NCBI GenBank assembly: GCA_965223035.1
Contig: OZ244980.1
Span: 3,038,001 to 3,102,000, forward strand
DNA length: 64,000 nt
Origin: CAMDPA01 sp965223035
GTDB taxonomy: Bacteria; Pseudomonadota; Alphaproteobacteria; Rhizobiales; Hyphomicrobiaceae
Reading direction: 5' to 3'
A model generated the notes under the pieces. The model was not told the origin of the DNA. It ran no database searches and saw only the letters and a program-made list of their open reading frames with translations. Below, piece by piece: positions 53,198-62,773 of the stretch. Position numbers and translations under genes: made by a program. Position 1 is the stretch's first letter, and every line of letters starts with the position of its first letter.

Positions 53198-54073
53198 ATG
53201 GCCGAATATTTGACGACAAAGGAACTTGCGGCGCTTTTGCGCATCAAGGAGCGCAAGGTTTACGATCTGGTCGCCACCGGCGAAGTCCCACATTCTAAAC
53301 CCATGGGCAAGTTGCTGTTTCCGCGAAAAGCCATCGACGCGTGGCTGGCCCAGCGCGTGGCTGGTATCAATGACCGCGTGGCGCAGGCGCTTCCCAGCGT
53401 TTTTCTTGGCAGCCATGATCCGCTGTTGGATTGGGCGTTACGCGAATCACGCTGCGGCTTGGCCACCTTTTTTGACGGCAGTATCGACGGACTCAATCGT
53501 TTTGCGCAGCGCCAGGGCATGGCGACAGGCCTTCACATTTTCGACGCGACCACGAACGACTGGAATGTTCACGCCGTTCGCAAAACCTGCTCTGAACTGC
53601 CGGTTGTTCTGGTGGCGTGGGCCGAGCGGCGGCGGGGGCTGATCATCCATCCCAAGCTGGAGAGCACGATACGCCGACTTGCGGATATCAAGGGACTGAA
53701 GGTAGCCGTACGACAACCCGAATCGGGCGCACAACACCTCTTTGAACATCAGCTTCAAAACGTAGGGCTAGATTTATCTGATATTGATACGGACGCGCCA
53801 TTGCGAACGGAGATCGACGCCGCCGTCAGCGTTCTTGAAGGTGCGGTTGATGTCACGTTTGGCCTAGAGGCGCTCGCCAAGCAGTACGGCCTTCCCTTCG
53901 TGCCGGTTATCCAAGAACGTTTTGATCTGCTGGTCGATCGGCGGTCGTGGTTTGAGCCAGCCATGCAAACCTTTCTGGGCTTTTGCCGCACCAAGGCATT
54001 CGTCTGTCGCGCTGCCAGATTTGCCGGTTATGACGTATCGGGCTTAGGCAGCGTCCGCTTTAATGCTGCCTAG
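53198..54073 (+). CDS. Excisionase-type HTH fused to periplasmic-binding-like sensor domain
   Basis: 291 residues from the ATG at 53198 (GGGG upstream); an ATG at 53168 is the alternative. Residues 1-50 form an excisionase/MerR-type HTH: YLTTKELAALLRIKERKVYDLVATGE and KLLFPRKAIDAWL. The rest is a type II periplasmic-binding-like fold (SHDPLLDWALRESRCGLATF, DGLNRFAQRQGMATGLH, VVLVAWAERRRGLI, VRQPESGAQHLF) of the kind that binds oxyanions, without a signal peptide. Probably a cytoplasmic molybdate or tungstate sensor controlling the adjacent tup genes (inference). Its stop codon TAG lies in the repeat at 54070. Confidence 0.82.
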   Translation: MAEYLTTKELAALLRIKERKVYDLVATGEVPHSKPMGKLLFPRKAIDAWLAQRVAGINDRVAQALPSVFLGSHDPLLDWALRESRCGLATFFDGSIDGLNRFAQRQGMATGLHIFDATTNDWNVHAVRKTCSELPVVLVAWAERRRGLIIHPKLESTIRRLADIKGLKVAVRQPESGAQHLFEHQLQNVGLDLSDIDTDAPLRTEIDAAVSVLEGAVDVTFGLEALAKQYGLPFVPVIQERFDLLVDRRSWFEPAMQTFLGFCRTKAFVCRAARFAGYDVSGLGSVRFNAA

Positions 54074-54168
54074 ATCATCGCGCCTTAAATCGGAACCGCA
54101 AAGCCGGTTCCGATTTAAGGCGCAAAGATGATCGCTCTTAAAGTGTAGAGCAGCCGGCTTTGCGGTTC
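54070..54168. repeat. CTAG palindromic repeat supplying a stop codon (copy 7)
   Basis: CTAGATCATCGCGCC with a perfect hairpin AAATCGGAACCG / CGGTTCCGATTT, then GCGCAAAGATGATCGCTCTT, AAAGTGTAGAGCA, and a further reversed piece CCGGCTTTGCGGTTCC. The TAG of its first CTAG (54071-54073) ends the regulator gene. Confidence 0.9.
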
Positions 54169-54344
54169 CCACTCATGGCACGCTGATCTGGTTGATTTCC
54201 GTCTAACGCGCCATCGCCTTGCCGGCCCGCGCCTGGCCACCCGCACCAGCGGGCCAAGGGGTGGTCGGGCGGGGGAGCGGGATGGTTCCAGCAAACTCAA
54301 AAACGCTATAGGGATCAGTGACGCCACTTTAAAAATTTCTGTGA

Positions 54345-55163
54345 TTATCGTGAGTTGGGAAAGAACAGTTGTTGCCCGTCGATCCGATAACGAGCGATCG
54401 CGGATTGCCCCCTGGCCGATAGCAGCCAATGAATGAAGGTTTGGGCTAGGTCCACCTTCACGTTTTGGCACTTGGCATTGTTCACAAGAATCACGCCATA
54501 TTGATTGAACAGAAGATGATCACCCTCAACGGCGATCCCAAAGTCCGCTTTATTCAAGAATGTAATCCATGTCGCACGGTCAGTCAGAATATAGCCATTC
54601 AAGCCAACGCCGATATTGAGCGTCGACCCCATCCCCGAGCCCGTTTGAATGTACCAACGGCCAGAACTCGGCATTGGGTCTATTTCCGCCAATTTCCAAA
54701 GCGTTCTTTCTTTGGAGTGGGTACCTGAGTTATCGCCACGTGACACAAACCGCGCTCGTTTGTGGGCGATCTTACGCAACGCCTGAATCGCGCTGCGGCC
54801 TCCACGAATCTTAGCCGGGTCGGCAGGTGGTCCAACGATCACGAAGTCATTATACATCAGGTCATGGCGCTTGACGCCGTACCCGGAGCTGACGAATTCG
54901 AGTTCGGACGACTTGGCGTGGACCAGCAAAACGTCGCCATCGCAATTTTTGGCGTTTTTTATGGCCTGGCCAGTACCAACCGCCACCACATGTACCGTAA
55001 TCCCGGTATCGCTCTTAACGATCGGAAGCAAATGATCGTAAAGACCCGAGTTCTTTGTCGAGGTCGTCGATTGGACGATAATCGACTGATCGGCCTTTGC
55101 GCCGGAACAAATCAGTAAAAGGGCACAGCCCATTGCTGCCAAACATCGCAAGTGGTCGATCAT
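54345..55163 (-). CDS. tupA: Tungstate-binding periplasmic protein
   Basis: 272 residues from the ATG at 55163. Signal peptide LRCLAAMGCALLLICSGAKA. The TupA signature STTSTKNSGLYDHLLP directly follows, then HVVAVGTGQAIKNAKNCDGD, VLLVHAKSSELEFV, YNDFVIVGPPADPA and SRGDNSGTHSKE, which hold the oxyanion-contacting Ser/Thr/Arg residues. It delivers tungstate (or molybdate, less likely) to the TupB permease. Coupled by a 16-bp gap to tupC. The longer frame to 55292 lies in tupC and is not used. Confidence 0.92.
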   Translation of the reverse strand: MIDHLRCLAAMGCALLLICSGAKADQSIIVQSTTSTKNSGLYDHLLPIVKSDTGITVHVVAVGTGQAIKNAKNCDGDVLLVHAKSSELEFVSSGYGVKRHDLMYNDFVIVGPPADPAKIRGGRSAIQALRKIAHKRARFVSRGDNSGTHSKERTLWKLAEIDPMPSSGRWYIQTGSGMGSTLNIGVGLNGYILTDRATWITFLNKADFGIAVEGDHLLFNQYGVILVNNAKCQNVKVDLAQTFIHWLLSARGQSAIARYRIDGQQLFFPNSR

Positions 55164-55179
55164 GTCGTCACAGCAAAGG

Positions 55180-55944
55180 TCAGATATGCCTGTGTAAAAA
55201 AGCTCGAGCCTCAGGTGAGGACGGTGCGTCAAAAAAGGTGTCGACAGATGATTGCTCCACCAGGCAACCGCGATGAAGGAAGACCACTTCATCGGCGAGA
55301 CGTTTCGCCTCTGCCGGATTGTGCGTTACAAATATGACTTTTGTTCCCTGCCTGTGAACCTCACGAACAATGTGTTCGATCATCGCCGTCGAAACGGGAT
55401 CCAGACTGGCCGTCGGCTCATCCAAAAACAGAACCTCGGGTGACAGTGCCAGCGACCTGGCCAACACCAGGCGTTGTTGCTCTCCGCCCGACAGCAACCG
55501 AGCCGGTTGCCGGGCGTGTGCCAGCAGCCCAACCCGTTCCAGCAAGTGCTCTCGCAGCGCACTGTCCCGGCGGCCAGACAGGCCGAGAGCGAAGTCGATG
55601 TTGGCAGCGACCGACCTACGTAACAAAACGGGCTTCTGGAACACCATCGCTTGGCGCTTGCGGATCTGATCGGATAGCGGCCGCCCGCCCCACAAGATCG
55701 CGCCGCCGGAGGGCGCGATGAGGCCGTGCAACAACCGAAGCAGCAGGCTTTTTCCCGCGCCGTTGGGTCCCATCACGACCGTCAGCGTTTCCGGCCTTAA
55801 CGTGAGATTGATGCCGTCGATCAGGCGCTTGTGCGCCACATCGTAGGTGAGGTTGCGTACCACAACCGACATGCCAAGCGAGGCTGGGGCAACGGGCACC
55901 GGCCGATTGCACAATTCATCGACGCTGTCCAACTGGTCAAGCAT
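55180..55944 (-). CDS. tupC: Tungstate ABC transporter ATP-binding protein
   Basis: 254 residues. Walker A GPNGAGKS near residue 59, Q-loop VFQKPVLL, signature LSGGEQQR, Walker B VLFLDEPTASLD and switch His in VTHNPAE. It energises import through TupB. It overlaps the end of tupB by 8 bp and precedes tupA. Confidence 0.92.
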   Translation of the reverse strand: MLDQLDSVDELCNRPVPVAPASLGMSVVVRNLTYDVAHKRLIDGINLTLRPETLTVVMGPNGAGKSLLLRLLHGLIAPSGGAILWGGRPLSDQIRKRQAMVFQKPVLLRRSVAANIDFALGLSGRRDSALREHLLERVGLLAHARQPARLLSGGEQQRLVLARSLALSPEVLFLDEPTASLDPVSTAMIEHIVREVHRQGTKVIFVTHNPAEAKRLADEVVFLHRGCLVEQSSVDTFFDAPSSPEARAFLHRHI

Positions 55945-56644
55945 AGGCGAAACGTTGTTTTGACACGCGAAGACCCATCACCAGCGCGTTGGTCCCGATG
56001 GCAAGTGCCATCAGCACAAGGCCCAGTGCTAGGGCGAGGGAAAGGTTGCCTTTTGAAGTTTCTAACGCGATGGCTGTTGTCATCACGCGGGTGAGATGAT
56101 CGATATTCCCCCCCACGATGATGACCGCGCCAACCTCGGCGATCGCCCGTCCAAAGCCGGCCAGCGCCACGGTCACCAACGCATAACGCACATCCCACAA
56201 CAACGCTCCCACGGCCGTGGTCCGCGGCACGCTCATTGAATGGAATTGCTCAGCATACTCTTCATTCAGGCCCTCGATGATTTGCAGCGATAGCGCGACG
56301 ATGATCGGCGTGATGATAATGGTCTGCGCGATAATCATTGCGGTTGGCGTGTAGAGCAATCCAAGCCAGCCAAGCGGACCCGACCGAGACAGGTGAAGGT
56401 AGACCAGGAGCCCGACGACGACAGGTGGAAGGCCCATCAGCGCGTTGACAAGCACGACAGTCACCGAGCGGCCCGGAAAACGGCTCATGGCAAGCAGCGC
56501 GCCGAGCATCATTCCGATGACGCAGGCGATCAGTGTGGCGGTGATGCTGACCCGAAGCGACAACGCAATGATTTCCAGCAGGTCTCTATCGGCAGCGAGC
56601 ACGAGCCCGATGGCCAGCCTGAATGCCTCCCCAATATCCTGCAT
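55937..56644 (-). CDS. tupB: Tungstate ABC transporter permease
   Basis: 235 residues from the ATG at 56644 (GGGA upstream). Five to six membrane helices, for example IIALSLRVSITATLIACVIG and NALMGLPPVVVGLLVYLHL. The cytoplasmic EAA-like loop is seen as VGALLWDVRYALVTVALAGFGRAIAEVGAVII. First gene of tupB-tupC-tupA. The frame to 56872 has no family similarity before this ATG. Confidence 0.9.
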   Translation of the reverse strand: MQDIGEAFRLAIGLVLAADRDLLEIIALSLRVSITATLIACVIGMMLGALLAMSRFPGRSVTVVLVNALMGLPPVVVGLLVYLHLSRSGPLGWLGLLYTPTAMIIAQTIIITPIIVALSLQIIEGLNEEYAEQFHSMSVPRTTAVGALLWDVRYALVTVALAGFGRAIAEVGAVIIVGGNIDHLTRVMTTAIALETSKGNLSLALALGLVLMALAIGTNALVMGLRVSKQRFAYA

Positions 56645-56851
56645 ATTTTCCCGATCCCGCGCAGTTGCGATTTTTTTTGGGAATTTTTGCAGTACTATGA
56701 ACAGCAATGCAAGACAACAATCATGGGCGCGGGCAGCCAACTCGACCGTCGAGCCGCCTGGTGAGCTGGCAGACGACGGCTGCGCGGCGGTGCCGGGCAT
56801 GATAGGTGCGTATCGACGATGCGCGGTGAGGTACAAGGCAGAGGCAATCGC

Positions 56852-58318
56852 ATGAGACACAAACCGCAACAAGGTCGATCGGTGCTACGGCGTGACCGTC
56901 AGACTGACACCTCGATGCCGAACCGGCGAAGCATGCTGTATGGAGCGGCCAGCATGGCCATGCTCGGCGGCCTACCGGGTGCGGCTCAGGCTGCTGCTCC
57001 CAACGCGAGCGAGCAGGGTCCGATCGCGTTAACCGCTGGCGCCACGCGGTTGGCGCTAGCCGGATCTTCATATCCGGCCACCCGGGTCTGGGCCTACAAT
57101 GGCACGGTTCCCGGGCCCGAGTTACGGCTCCGGCAGGGCGATCAGCTTGACGTCGACTTCCATAACGGCCTCAGTGAAGAAACCACCATCCACTGGCATG
57201 GGATTCGATTGCCGAATGACATGGATGGCGTGCCCGATCTCACACAACGACCAGTCGCACCCGGAGAACGCTTTCATTACCGCTTCGGGCTGCCCGACGC
57301 CGGCACGTTCTGGTACCATCCCCATCACAACAGCGCCGAACAGGTGGGGCGTGGGCTGTTGGGTCCCCTGATCGTCGAAGAGCCGTCGCCACCCCGTGTC
57401 GATCGCGATCTTGTCTGGATGCTGGGCGACTGGAGGTTAAACCGGGACGCCCAAATCGTGGCTAATTTCGCACATCCCCATGACCTGAGCCACGCGGGCC
57501 GGATCGGCAATACGGTGACGGTCAATGGCCAGGTTCAAGAGGTGTTCCCGGTAAGGCCCGGAGAACGCTTGCGGCTCCGGCTGATAAATGCCGCTAACGC
57601 ACGCTTCTTTGAGCTTGATTTCGAAGGCCACAAGCCAACCGTCATTGCCTATGATGGGCAGCCCGTATCGCCGCACGTGCCCGATGGCGGTCGCGTCGTG
57701 CTTGGCCCAGCGATGCGCGCTGACGTAATCCTCGATATGACCGGCAAGCCGCACCAGCGCTTCCGGGTCGTCGACCAGTTCTACCGGCGGCGGGCCTACC
57801 GCCTGCTCGATCTTGTCTATCGCGGACAACCGTTGCGGACCAGGCCATTGGCGGATGAGGTTGCGCTCCCATCGAACCCCTTGCCCAAGCCGGTGCTTGC
57901 CGGCGCCGTGCGCCAAGAGATCCGGTTCGCTGGCGGCATGATGATGCGCACACCCCCGACTGAACGGATGATGTCCCAGATGCATCAAGGAAAATTTTGG
58001 TTTCTCAACGGGGTAGCCGCTAATGGACCCAAAGTGGAACCGCTGTTCACGGTGCCGCGCGGCCAGAGCGTGATCCTGTCGATGCTCAACGATACGTCAT
58101 GGGACCACCCGATGCATCTGCATGGTCATTCGTTCTTGGTTCTCGAACGCAACGGTCAAGCGCCACCGTTTGCGGTGTGGCGTGACACGCTGAATGTTCG
58201 TCCCGGCGAAAAGGCCGTCATCGCGTTCGTGGCCGACAACCCTGGCCGGTGGATGTTCCACTGCCATATCTTGGAACACCAGATGAGCGGCATGATGGGC
58301 ATCATCCGCGTCAGTTGA
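56852..58318 (+). CDS. Multicopper oxidase with Tat signal
   Basis: 488 residues from the ATG at 56852, which has AGAGG 7 bases upstream; the ATG at 56915 lacks such a site. A Tat signal (NRRSMLYGAASMAMLGG, cleavage after AQA) exports the folded enzyme. Three cupredoxin domains carry the copper ligands: TIHWHGIRLP, TFWYHPHHN, HPMHLHGHSF and FHCHILEHQMSGMM. A Met-rich stretch GGMMMRTPPTERMMSQMHQ suggests copper tolerance, as in CueO/CopA-type oxidases. It is divergent from tupB. Confidence 0.92.
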   Translation: MRHKPQQGRSVLRRDRQTDTSMPNRRSMLYGAASMAMLGGLPGAAQAAAPNASEQGPIALTAGATRLALAGSSYPATRVWAYNGTVPGPELRLRQGDQLDVDFHNGLSEETTIHWHGIRLPNDMDGVPDLTQRPVAPGERFHYRFGLPDAGTFWYHPHHNSAEQVGRGLLGPLIVEEPSPPRVDRDLVWMLGDWRLNRDAQIVANFAHPHDLSHAGRIGNTVTVNGQVQEVFPVRPGERLRLRLINAANARFFELDFEGHKPTVIAYDGQPVSPHVPDGGRVVLGPAMRADVILDMTGKPHQRFRVVDQFYRRRAYRLLDLVYRGQPLRTRPLADEVALPSNPLPKPVLAGAVRQEIRFAGGMMMRTPPTERMMSQMHQGKFWFLNGVAANGPKVEPLFTVPRGQSVILSMLNDTSWDHPMHLHGHSFLVLERNGQAPPFAVWRDTLNVRPGEKAVIAFVADNPGRWMFHCHILEHQMSGMMGIIRVS

Positions 58319-58849
58319 TGTGGTCATTTATCGTCATGGTGCGTTGCCCACACGGTTTGGCATCGAGTTGAATCGGCCGCAAATTGTGATCATACGCGGC
58401 ACTTGACCATGCGCGTTAACAATTCAATTGCTACCAAAGTATAACGATGCCTGACCAGCGCTTGTGCTGATCGTGTGGGACCGCCCAAACCCGTGAAAGC
58501 CGCCGCGCCGCTGTTTAAAGCCGAGCCCTTGAGTGACTGGGATCGGTTCCGATGTGGCGCTCCGGTCTCCGGTTTGTGGTTGACCCCGATAGAATTGTCC
58601 ATCAAACTTTTATTGGCTGCGCCGTATCTTCGTGCGGCGTAGGTCGCAGCGGTTGTCGCGAAGCCCAACGAATGCGCAGATCTCATCTGCGTGATCGCAT
58701 AACGGGGCACCGAATCGCCAGGCACCGAATCGCCAGGCACCGAACAACGGGGCACTGAATAACGAGGCACTGAATAACGAGGCACCGACATAACGGGGCA
58801 CCAAATAAAGAGGCACCAACTAGCGGGGCACCGACAGGGAGGTTTGGTC
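58319..58849. other. 530-bp leader region upstream of the formate dehydrogenase chaperone gene
   Basis: No supported gene. The right quarter is a 15-bp tandem repeat array (58703-58838). The left part shows nothing recognisable; it should contain the promoter of the downstream operon. Confidence 0.5.
58703..58838 (+). repeat. 15-bp tandem repeat array ending at a ribosome-binding site
   Basis: About nine units with consensus YGAATAACGRGGCAC, several identical to a neighbour (CGAATCGCCAGGCAC twice, TGAATAACGAGGCAC twice), one unit one base longer. The last unit runs into CGACAGGGAGG, the ribosome-binding site of the gene at 58850. Confidence 0.88.
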
Positions 58850-59464
58850 ATGCAGGCTGCTCAAGTCGCCGTGACCAAGAGTGCTGATGTGATGGTGGAA
58901 GACAACGGTCGCGCCGGCATGTATCGCTTGCTTGGCCATTTCTTGTCGGCCGCGCCTGACTTAAACAGCCTTTCCCTGGCCGCCGGGCTCAAGGGTGATG
59001 ACACGCGACTCGGGCGGGCCCTAAATCAGTTCGCCCAACGGTGTGCCAATGTCGACGCGCCGGCCGTCGCGACAGAGTACCAGGATCTCTTCATTGGGCT
59101 CGGACGCGGTGAACTCATACCTTTTGGATCGTACTATCTGACCGGCTTCTTGCATGAGAAACCGCTGGCCCGTTTGCGCCGAGATATGCAGCAACTTGGT
59201 TTGGCGCGGGAGGACGGGGTCAGTGAGCCGGAGGATCACATTTCATCGGTTTGCGAGTTGATGGCCGGTTTTATCGATGGCGGCCACGGCGTGCTGCTTG
59301 CCTTGGATCGGCAGAAAGCCTTCTTTGAGCTTCACGTCGGGTCGTGGCTGCCGCATTTTTTCCGCGACCTTGAGGCGAGCAAGACGGCGCGGCTCTATGC
59401 GGATCTGGGAACCCTCGGATCTGTGTTTATGGGGATTGAGGCTGAGGCCTTCGCCATCAGTTGA
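58850..59464 (+). CDS. TorD-family chaperone for formate dehydrogenase
   Basis: 204 residues from the ATG at 58850, 9 bases after AGGGAGG. All-helical protein with EYQDLFIGLGRGELIPFGSYYLTGFLHEKPLARLR and EPEDHISSVCELMAGFI, the TorD/DmsD-type motif region. These chaperones hold the Tat signal and apo-form of a molybdo- or tungsto-enzyme until the cofactor is inserted. The expected client is the catalytic subunit two genes on. Confidence 0.88.
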   Translation: MQAAQVAVTKSADVMVEDNGRAGMYRLLGHFLSAAPDLNSLSLAAGLKGDDTRLGRALNQFAQRCANVDAPAVATEYQDLFIGLGRGELIPFGSYYLTGFLHEKPLARLRRDMQQLGLAREDGVSEPEDHISSVCELMAGFIDGGHGVLLALDRQKAFFELHVGSWLPHFFRDLEASKTARLYADLGTLGSVFMGIEAEAFAIS

Positions 59465-59559
59465 GCAACGAAAGACGGGACGAGTCGACATTACGCAGGA
59501 CGCGATTCATCGCATGAACCCAGACTAACCCTATGCTGTCATTGAAAGGAGTGCTTCAG

Positions 59560-59757
59560 ATGCAGGCTTCGAACTCAAAGCCATCCACAGACAGGCGTCG
59601 TTTTCTGAAGTTTCTCGGCACCAGCGCGGTAACCGGGGCCGCCGCGGTTACCGCCGCTGCTAGTGGTGCCGATGCCGCCGAGCAGGCAACCAACGGCTCC
59701 GGTCAATACGCCGAGACTGAACATATTAGGACCTACTACGAGCTGGCAAAATTCTAG
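59560..59757 (+). CDS. Small Tat-signal protein of formate dehydrogenase operons
   Basis: 65 residues from the ATG at 59560 (GGAG 10 bases upstream). Twin-arginine signal DRRRFLKFLGTSAVTGAAAV, then a short tail ending HIRTYYELAKF. This is the formate-dehydrogenase-region Tat protein family; role unknown, possibly a small accessory subunit. Confidence 0.85.
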   Translation: MQASNSKPSTDRRRFLKFLGTSAVTGAAAVTAAASGADAAEQATNGSGQYAETEHIRTYYELAKF

Positions 59758-59835
59758 CACCGAAGACCTGGGCCACTCCAAAGAGGCGAGGCCGAGGTAA
59801 GAGCATTGTGCCGCCGGCAAAGAAGGACTCATGAC

Positions 59836-62757
59836 ATGCTGAAAAAGAAGAGTAATGGCGCAGCGCGCACGGCGCGATTTGCGACAGGGTCTCGCGAACC
59901 GATGCCCAATACCGTTGATCGTCGGTGTTTTCTGCGGAACTCCGGACTTGCTGCCGGCGGTGTCGCGGCGGCCGCCACGTTTAGCGGTGGTCGCATCAAA
60001 CGGGCCGAGGCGTCTGGTCCCAAAGCTGGCGTCAAGGTCGACGTCAAGAAGTCGGTCTGCACCCACTGCTCGGTTGGTTGTACGGTTCTGGCCGAGGTGC
60101 AGAATGGCGTTTGGGTTGGTCAGGAGCCGGGTTTCGACAGCCCATTCAATCTTGGTGCACATTGCGCAAAAGGCGCCTCCGTACGCGAGCACGCCCACGG
60201 CGAGCGGCGCCTGAAGTACCCGATGAAACTGGTTGGCGGGAAATGGACTAAGGTGTCTTGGCAGCAGGCGATCAATGAGATCGGCGACAAGATGCTGGAC
60301 ATCCGCACGTCCTCGGGGCCCGACAGCGTTTACTGGTTAGGGTCCGCCAAGCATTCAAACGAGCAAGCCTACTTGTTCCGCAAATTCGCAGCGTTTTGGG
60401 GTACGAATAACGTCGATCACCAGGCGCGCATTTGCCATTCCACGACGGTTGCCGGAGTCGCCAACACTTGGGGCTACGGTGCCATGACCAATTCGTACAA
60501 TGACATTCACAAGTCGAAAGCGATCTTCTTGATTGGCGGCAACCCATCGGAGGCGCATCCAGTCTCCCTGTTGCACATCATGAAGGCGAAGGAGCAAAAC
60601 AGCAGCAAGCTGATCGTTTGCGATCCAAGGTTCACGAGAACCGCGGCGCACGCACGCGAATTCGTGCGCTTCCGGCCCGGCACCGACGTCGCTTTGATCT
60701 GGGGTATTCTCTATCACATCTTCGAGAATGGTTGGGAGGACAAGGAGTATATCCGTCAACGCGTTTGGGGCATGGATTTCATCCGTGATGAGGTGAAGCA
60801 GTGGACGCCCGAAGAGACCGAAAAGGTCACTGGCGTTCCGGGCACTCAATTGCGTCGGGTGGCGCACACACTCGCCACCAACAAACCCGGCACCATCATC
60901 TGGTGCATGGGCGGCACGCAGCACACCAACGGCAACAACAACACGCGCGCGTATTGCATTCTCCAGCTAGCGCTCGGCAATATTGGCGTTTCCGGCGGCG
61001 GTGCCAACATCTTCCGTGGGCACGACAACGTGCAAGGCGCCACCGATCTCGGTGTGCTGATGGATACGTTGCCGGGCTACTATGGCCTGTCGACGGGTGC
61101 CTGGAAGCACTGGTCGCGCGTTTGGGACGTCAGCCACGACTACCTCGTCGGTCGTTTTCACGATAAGGCGATCATGAATCGGCCCGGCATTCCCGTCAGC
61201 CGCTGGTTCGACGGCGTGTTGGAGGACAAGCAAAACCTGACACAGGAAGACAATATTCGCGCCATGGTGTTCTGGGGACATGCGCCGAATTCGCAGACGC
61301 GCCTGCCGGACATGAAGAAGGCGATGGAAAAGCTGGACCTGCTGGTGGTGGTCGACCCCTATCCGACCATGTCGGCTGTCATGTCGGATCGCACGGACGG
61401 CGTGTACCTGCTGCCGGCGGCAACGCAGTTCGAAACCTATGGCTCGGTCACGGCATCGAACCGCTCTTTGCAATGGCGCGAGAAGGTGGTCGAGCCATTG
61501 TTCGATTCGCTGCCGGATCACACGATTATGTATAAGCTGGCCAAGAAATTTGGCTTTGAAAAGGAGATGTTCAAACACATCAAGGTCGAGAACGACGAGC
61601 CGTTGGTCGAAGACGTCACGCGCGAATTCAATCGCGGCATGTGGACCATCGGCTATACCGGCCAGTCACCGGAACGGCTCAAGCTTCATATGGCCAACCA
61701 GCATACGTTCGACCGGACAACCCTGAAGGCGAACGGTGGTCCGGCAAGCGGTGACTATTACGGGCTACCGTGGCCGAGCTGGGGTACGGCGGCCATCAAG
61801 CATCCTGGCACGCCGAACCTCTATGACACGTCGATGCCGGTTGCCGAAGGCGGCTTGACCTTCCGCGCCCGATTTGGCGTCGCAGCCCCCAAGCAATTCG
61901 CCACGGGAAACGCGGTGGACGACAATCTGTTGGCGGTTGAGGCGCATTCTGTGGGATCGGAAATCAGGGATGGCTATCCGGAATTCACGATGGCCGCGCT
62001 GATCAAGCTTGGCTGGGACAAGGATCTGACCGCGGAGGAACGTGCAACCATTGAGAAGGTGGCTGGTAGCGACGATCCTGAAGCTGTCGGCAAGGTCAAT
62101 TGGAAGGTCGACCTGTCGGGCGGCATCCAACGGGTGGCGATCAAGCATGGGTGCGCCCCCTTCGGCAATGCCAAGGCGCGCACCGTGGTGTGGAACTTCC
62201 CCGACCCGGTGCCCAAGCACCGCGAGCCGCTTTATACACCAAGGCGAGACTTGCTCGATAAATACGCCACCTACAAGGACCGCAAGCACCACCGCCTGCC
62301 CACGATGTACGAATCGATCCAGAAGCAGGATTTCTCGAACGAGTATCCCATCATTCTGACGTCGGGTCGTCTCGTTGAATACGAGGGCGGCGGTGATGAA
62401 AGCCGGTCGAACCCCTGGCTCGCAGAGCTGCAGCAAAACATGTTCGTCGAGATCAATCCGACGGATGCTAATGACCTCGGTATTAGAGATGGTCAGACGG
62501 TCTGGGTCGAAGGGCCCGAGAAGGCCAAGGTGAAAGTCATGGCAATGGTCACGGAGCGGGTCGGCAAGGGCGTCGCCTTTATGCCGTTCCACTTCGGCGG
62601 GCACTTCCAGGGCAAAGACCTGAGATCGAAGTATCCAAAGGGCGCCGATCCCTATGTGCTGGGCGAGGCGTCTAACACGGCGCAAACCTACGGTTATGAT
62701 GTCGTGACGCAGATGCAGGAGACGAAGACCACGCTCTGCAAGATCACGCGGGCTTAA
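59836..62757 (+). CDS. fdhA: Formate dehydrogenase catalytic subunit (Mo/W-bisMGD, Cys type)
   Basis: 973 residues from the ATG at 59836 (AAGGA upstream). Tat signal DRRCFLRNSGLAAGG near residues 28-42. The N-terminal [4Fe-4S] ligands are Cys75, Cys78, Cys82 and Cys110 (CTHCSVGC..AHCAKG). The metal ligand position is Cys200 in QARICHSTTVAG, where E. coli FdnG has selenocysteine; the codon is TGC. His201 next to it and the later GGTQHTNGNNNTR block are typical. Oxidises formate in the periplasm. Neighbouring tup genes suggest tungsten. Confidence 0.94.
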   Translation: MLKKKSNGAARTARFATGSREPMPNTVDRRCFLRNSGLAAGGVAAAATFSGGRIKRAEASGPKAGVKVDVKKSVCTHCSVGCTVLAEVQNGVWVGQEPGFDSPFNLGAHCAKGASVREHAHGERRLKYPMKLVGGKWTKVSWQQAINEIGDKMLDIRTSSGPDSVYWLGSAKHSNEQAYLFRKFAAFWGTNNVDHQARICHSTTVAGVANTWGYGAMTNSYNDIHKSKAIFLIGGNPSEAHPVSLLHIMKAKEQNSSKLIVCDPRFTRTAAHAREFVRFRPGTDVALIWGILYHIFENGWEDKEYIRQRVWGMDFIRDEVKQWTPEETEKVTGVPGTQLRRVAHTLATNKPGTIIWCMGGTQHTNGNNNTRAYCILQLALGNIGVSGGGANIFRGHDNVQGATDLGVLMDTLPGYYGLSTGAWKHWSRVWDVSHDYLVGRFHDKAIMNRPGIPVSRWFDGVLEDKQNLTQEDNIRAMVFWGHAPNSQTRLPDMKKAMEKLDLLVVVDPYPTMSAVMSDRTDGVYLLPAATQFETYGSVTASNRSLQWREKVVEPLFDSLPDHTIMYKLAKKFGFEKEMFKHIKVENDEPLVEDVTREFNRGMWTIGYTGQSPERLKLHMANQHTFDRTTLKANGGPASGDYYGLPWPSWGTAAIKHPGTPNLYDTSMPVAEGGLTFRARFGVAAPKQFATGNAVDDNLLAVEAHSVGSEIRDGYPEFTMAALIKLGWDKDLTAEERATIEKVAGSDDPEAVGKVNWKVDLSGGIQRVAIKHGCAPFGNAKARTVVWNFPDPVPKHREPLYTPRRDLLDKYATYKDRKHHRLPTMYESIQKQDFSNEYPIILTSGRLVEYEGGGDESRSNPWLAELQQNMFVEINPTDANDLGIRDGQTVWVEGPEKAKVKVMAMVTERVGKGVAFMPFHFGGHFQGKDLRSKYPKGADPYVLGEASNTAQTYGYDVVTQMQETKTTLCKITRA

Positions 62758-62773
62758 AGGAAAGGCTCTAGCA

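Noticed and set aside
58390..58851. Minus-strand open frame of 153 codons with SVPRY pentapeptide repeats
   Set aside because: The repeat peptide is just the 15-bp DNA array read in a stop-free frame; it is antisense to a leader region and has no recognisable start signals or family.
59836..62757. Possible selenocysteine in the formate dehydrogenase
   Set aside because: The ligand codon is TGC (Cys200), there is no in-frame TGA and no SECIS-like hairpin directly downstream was evident.
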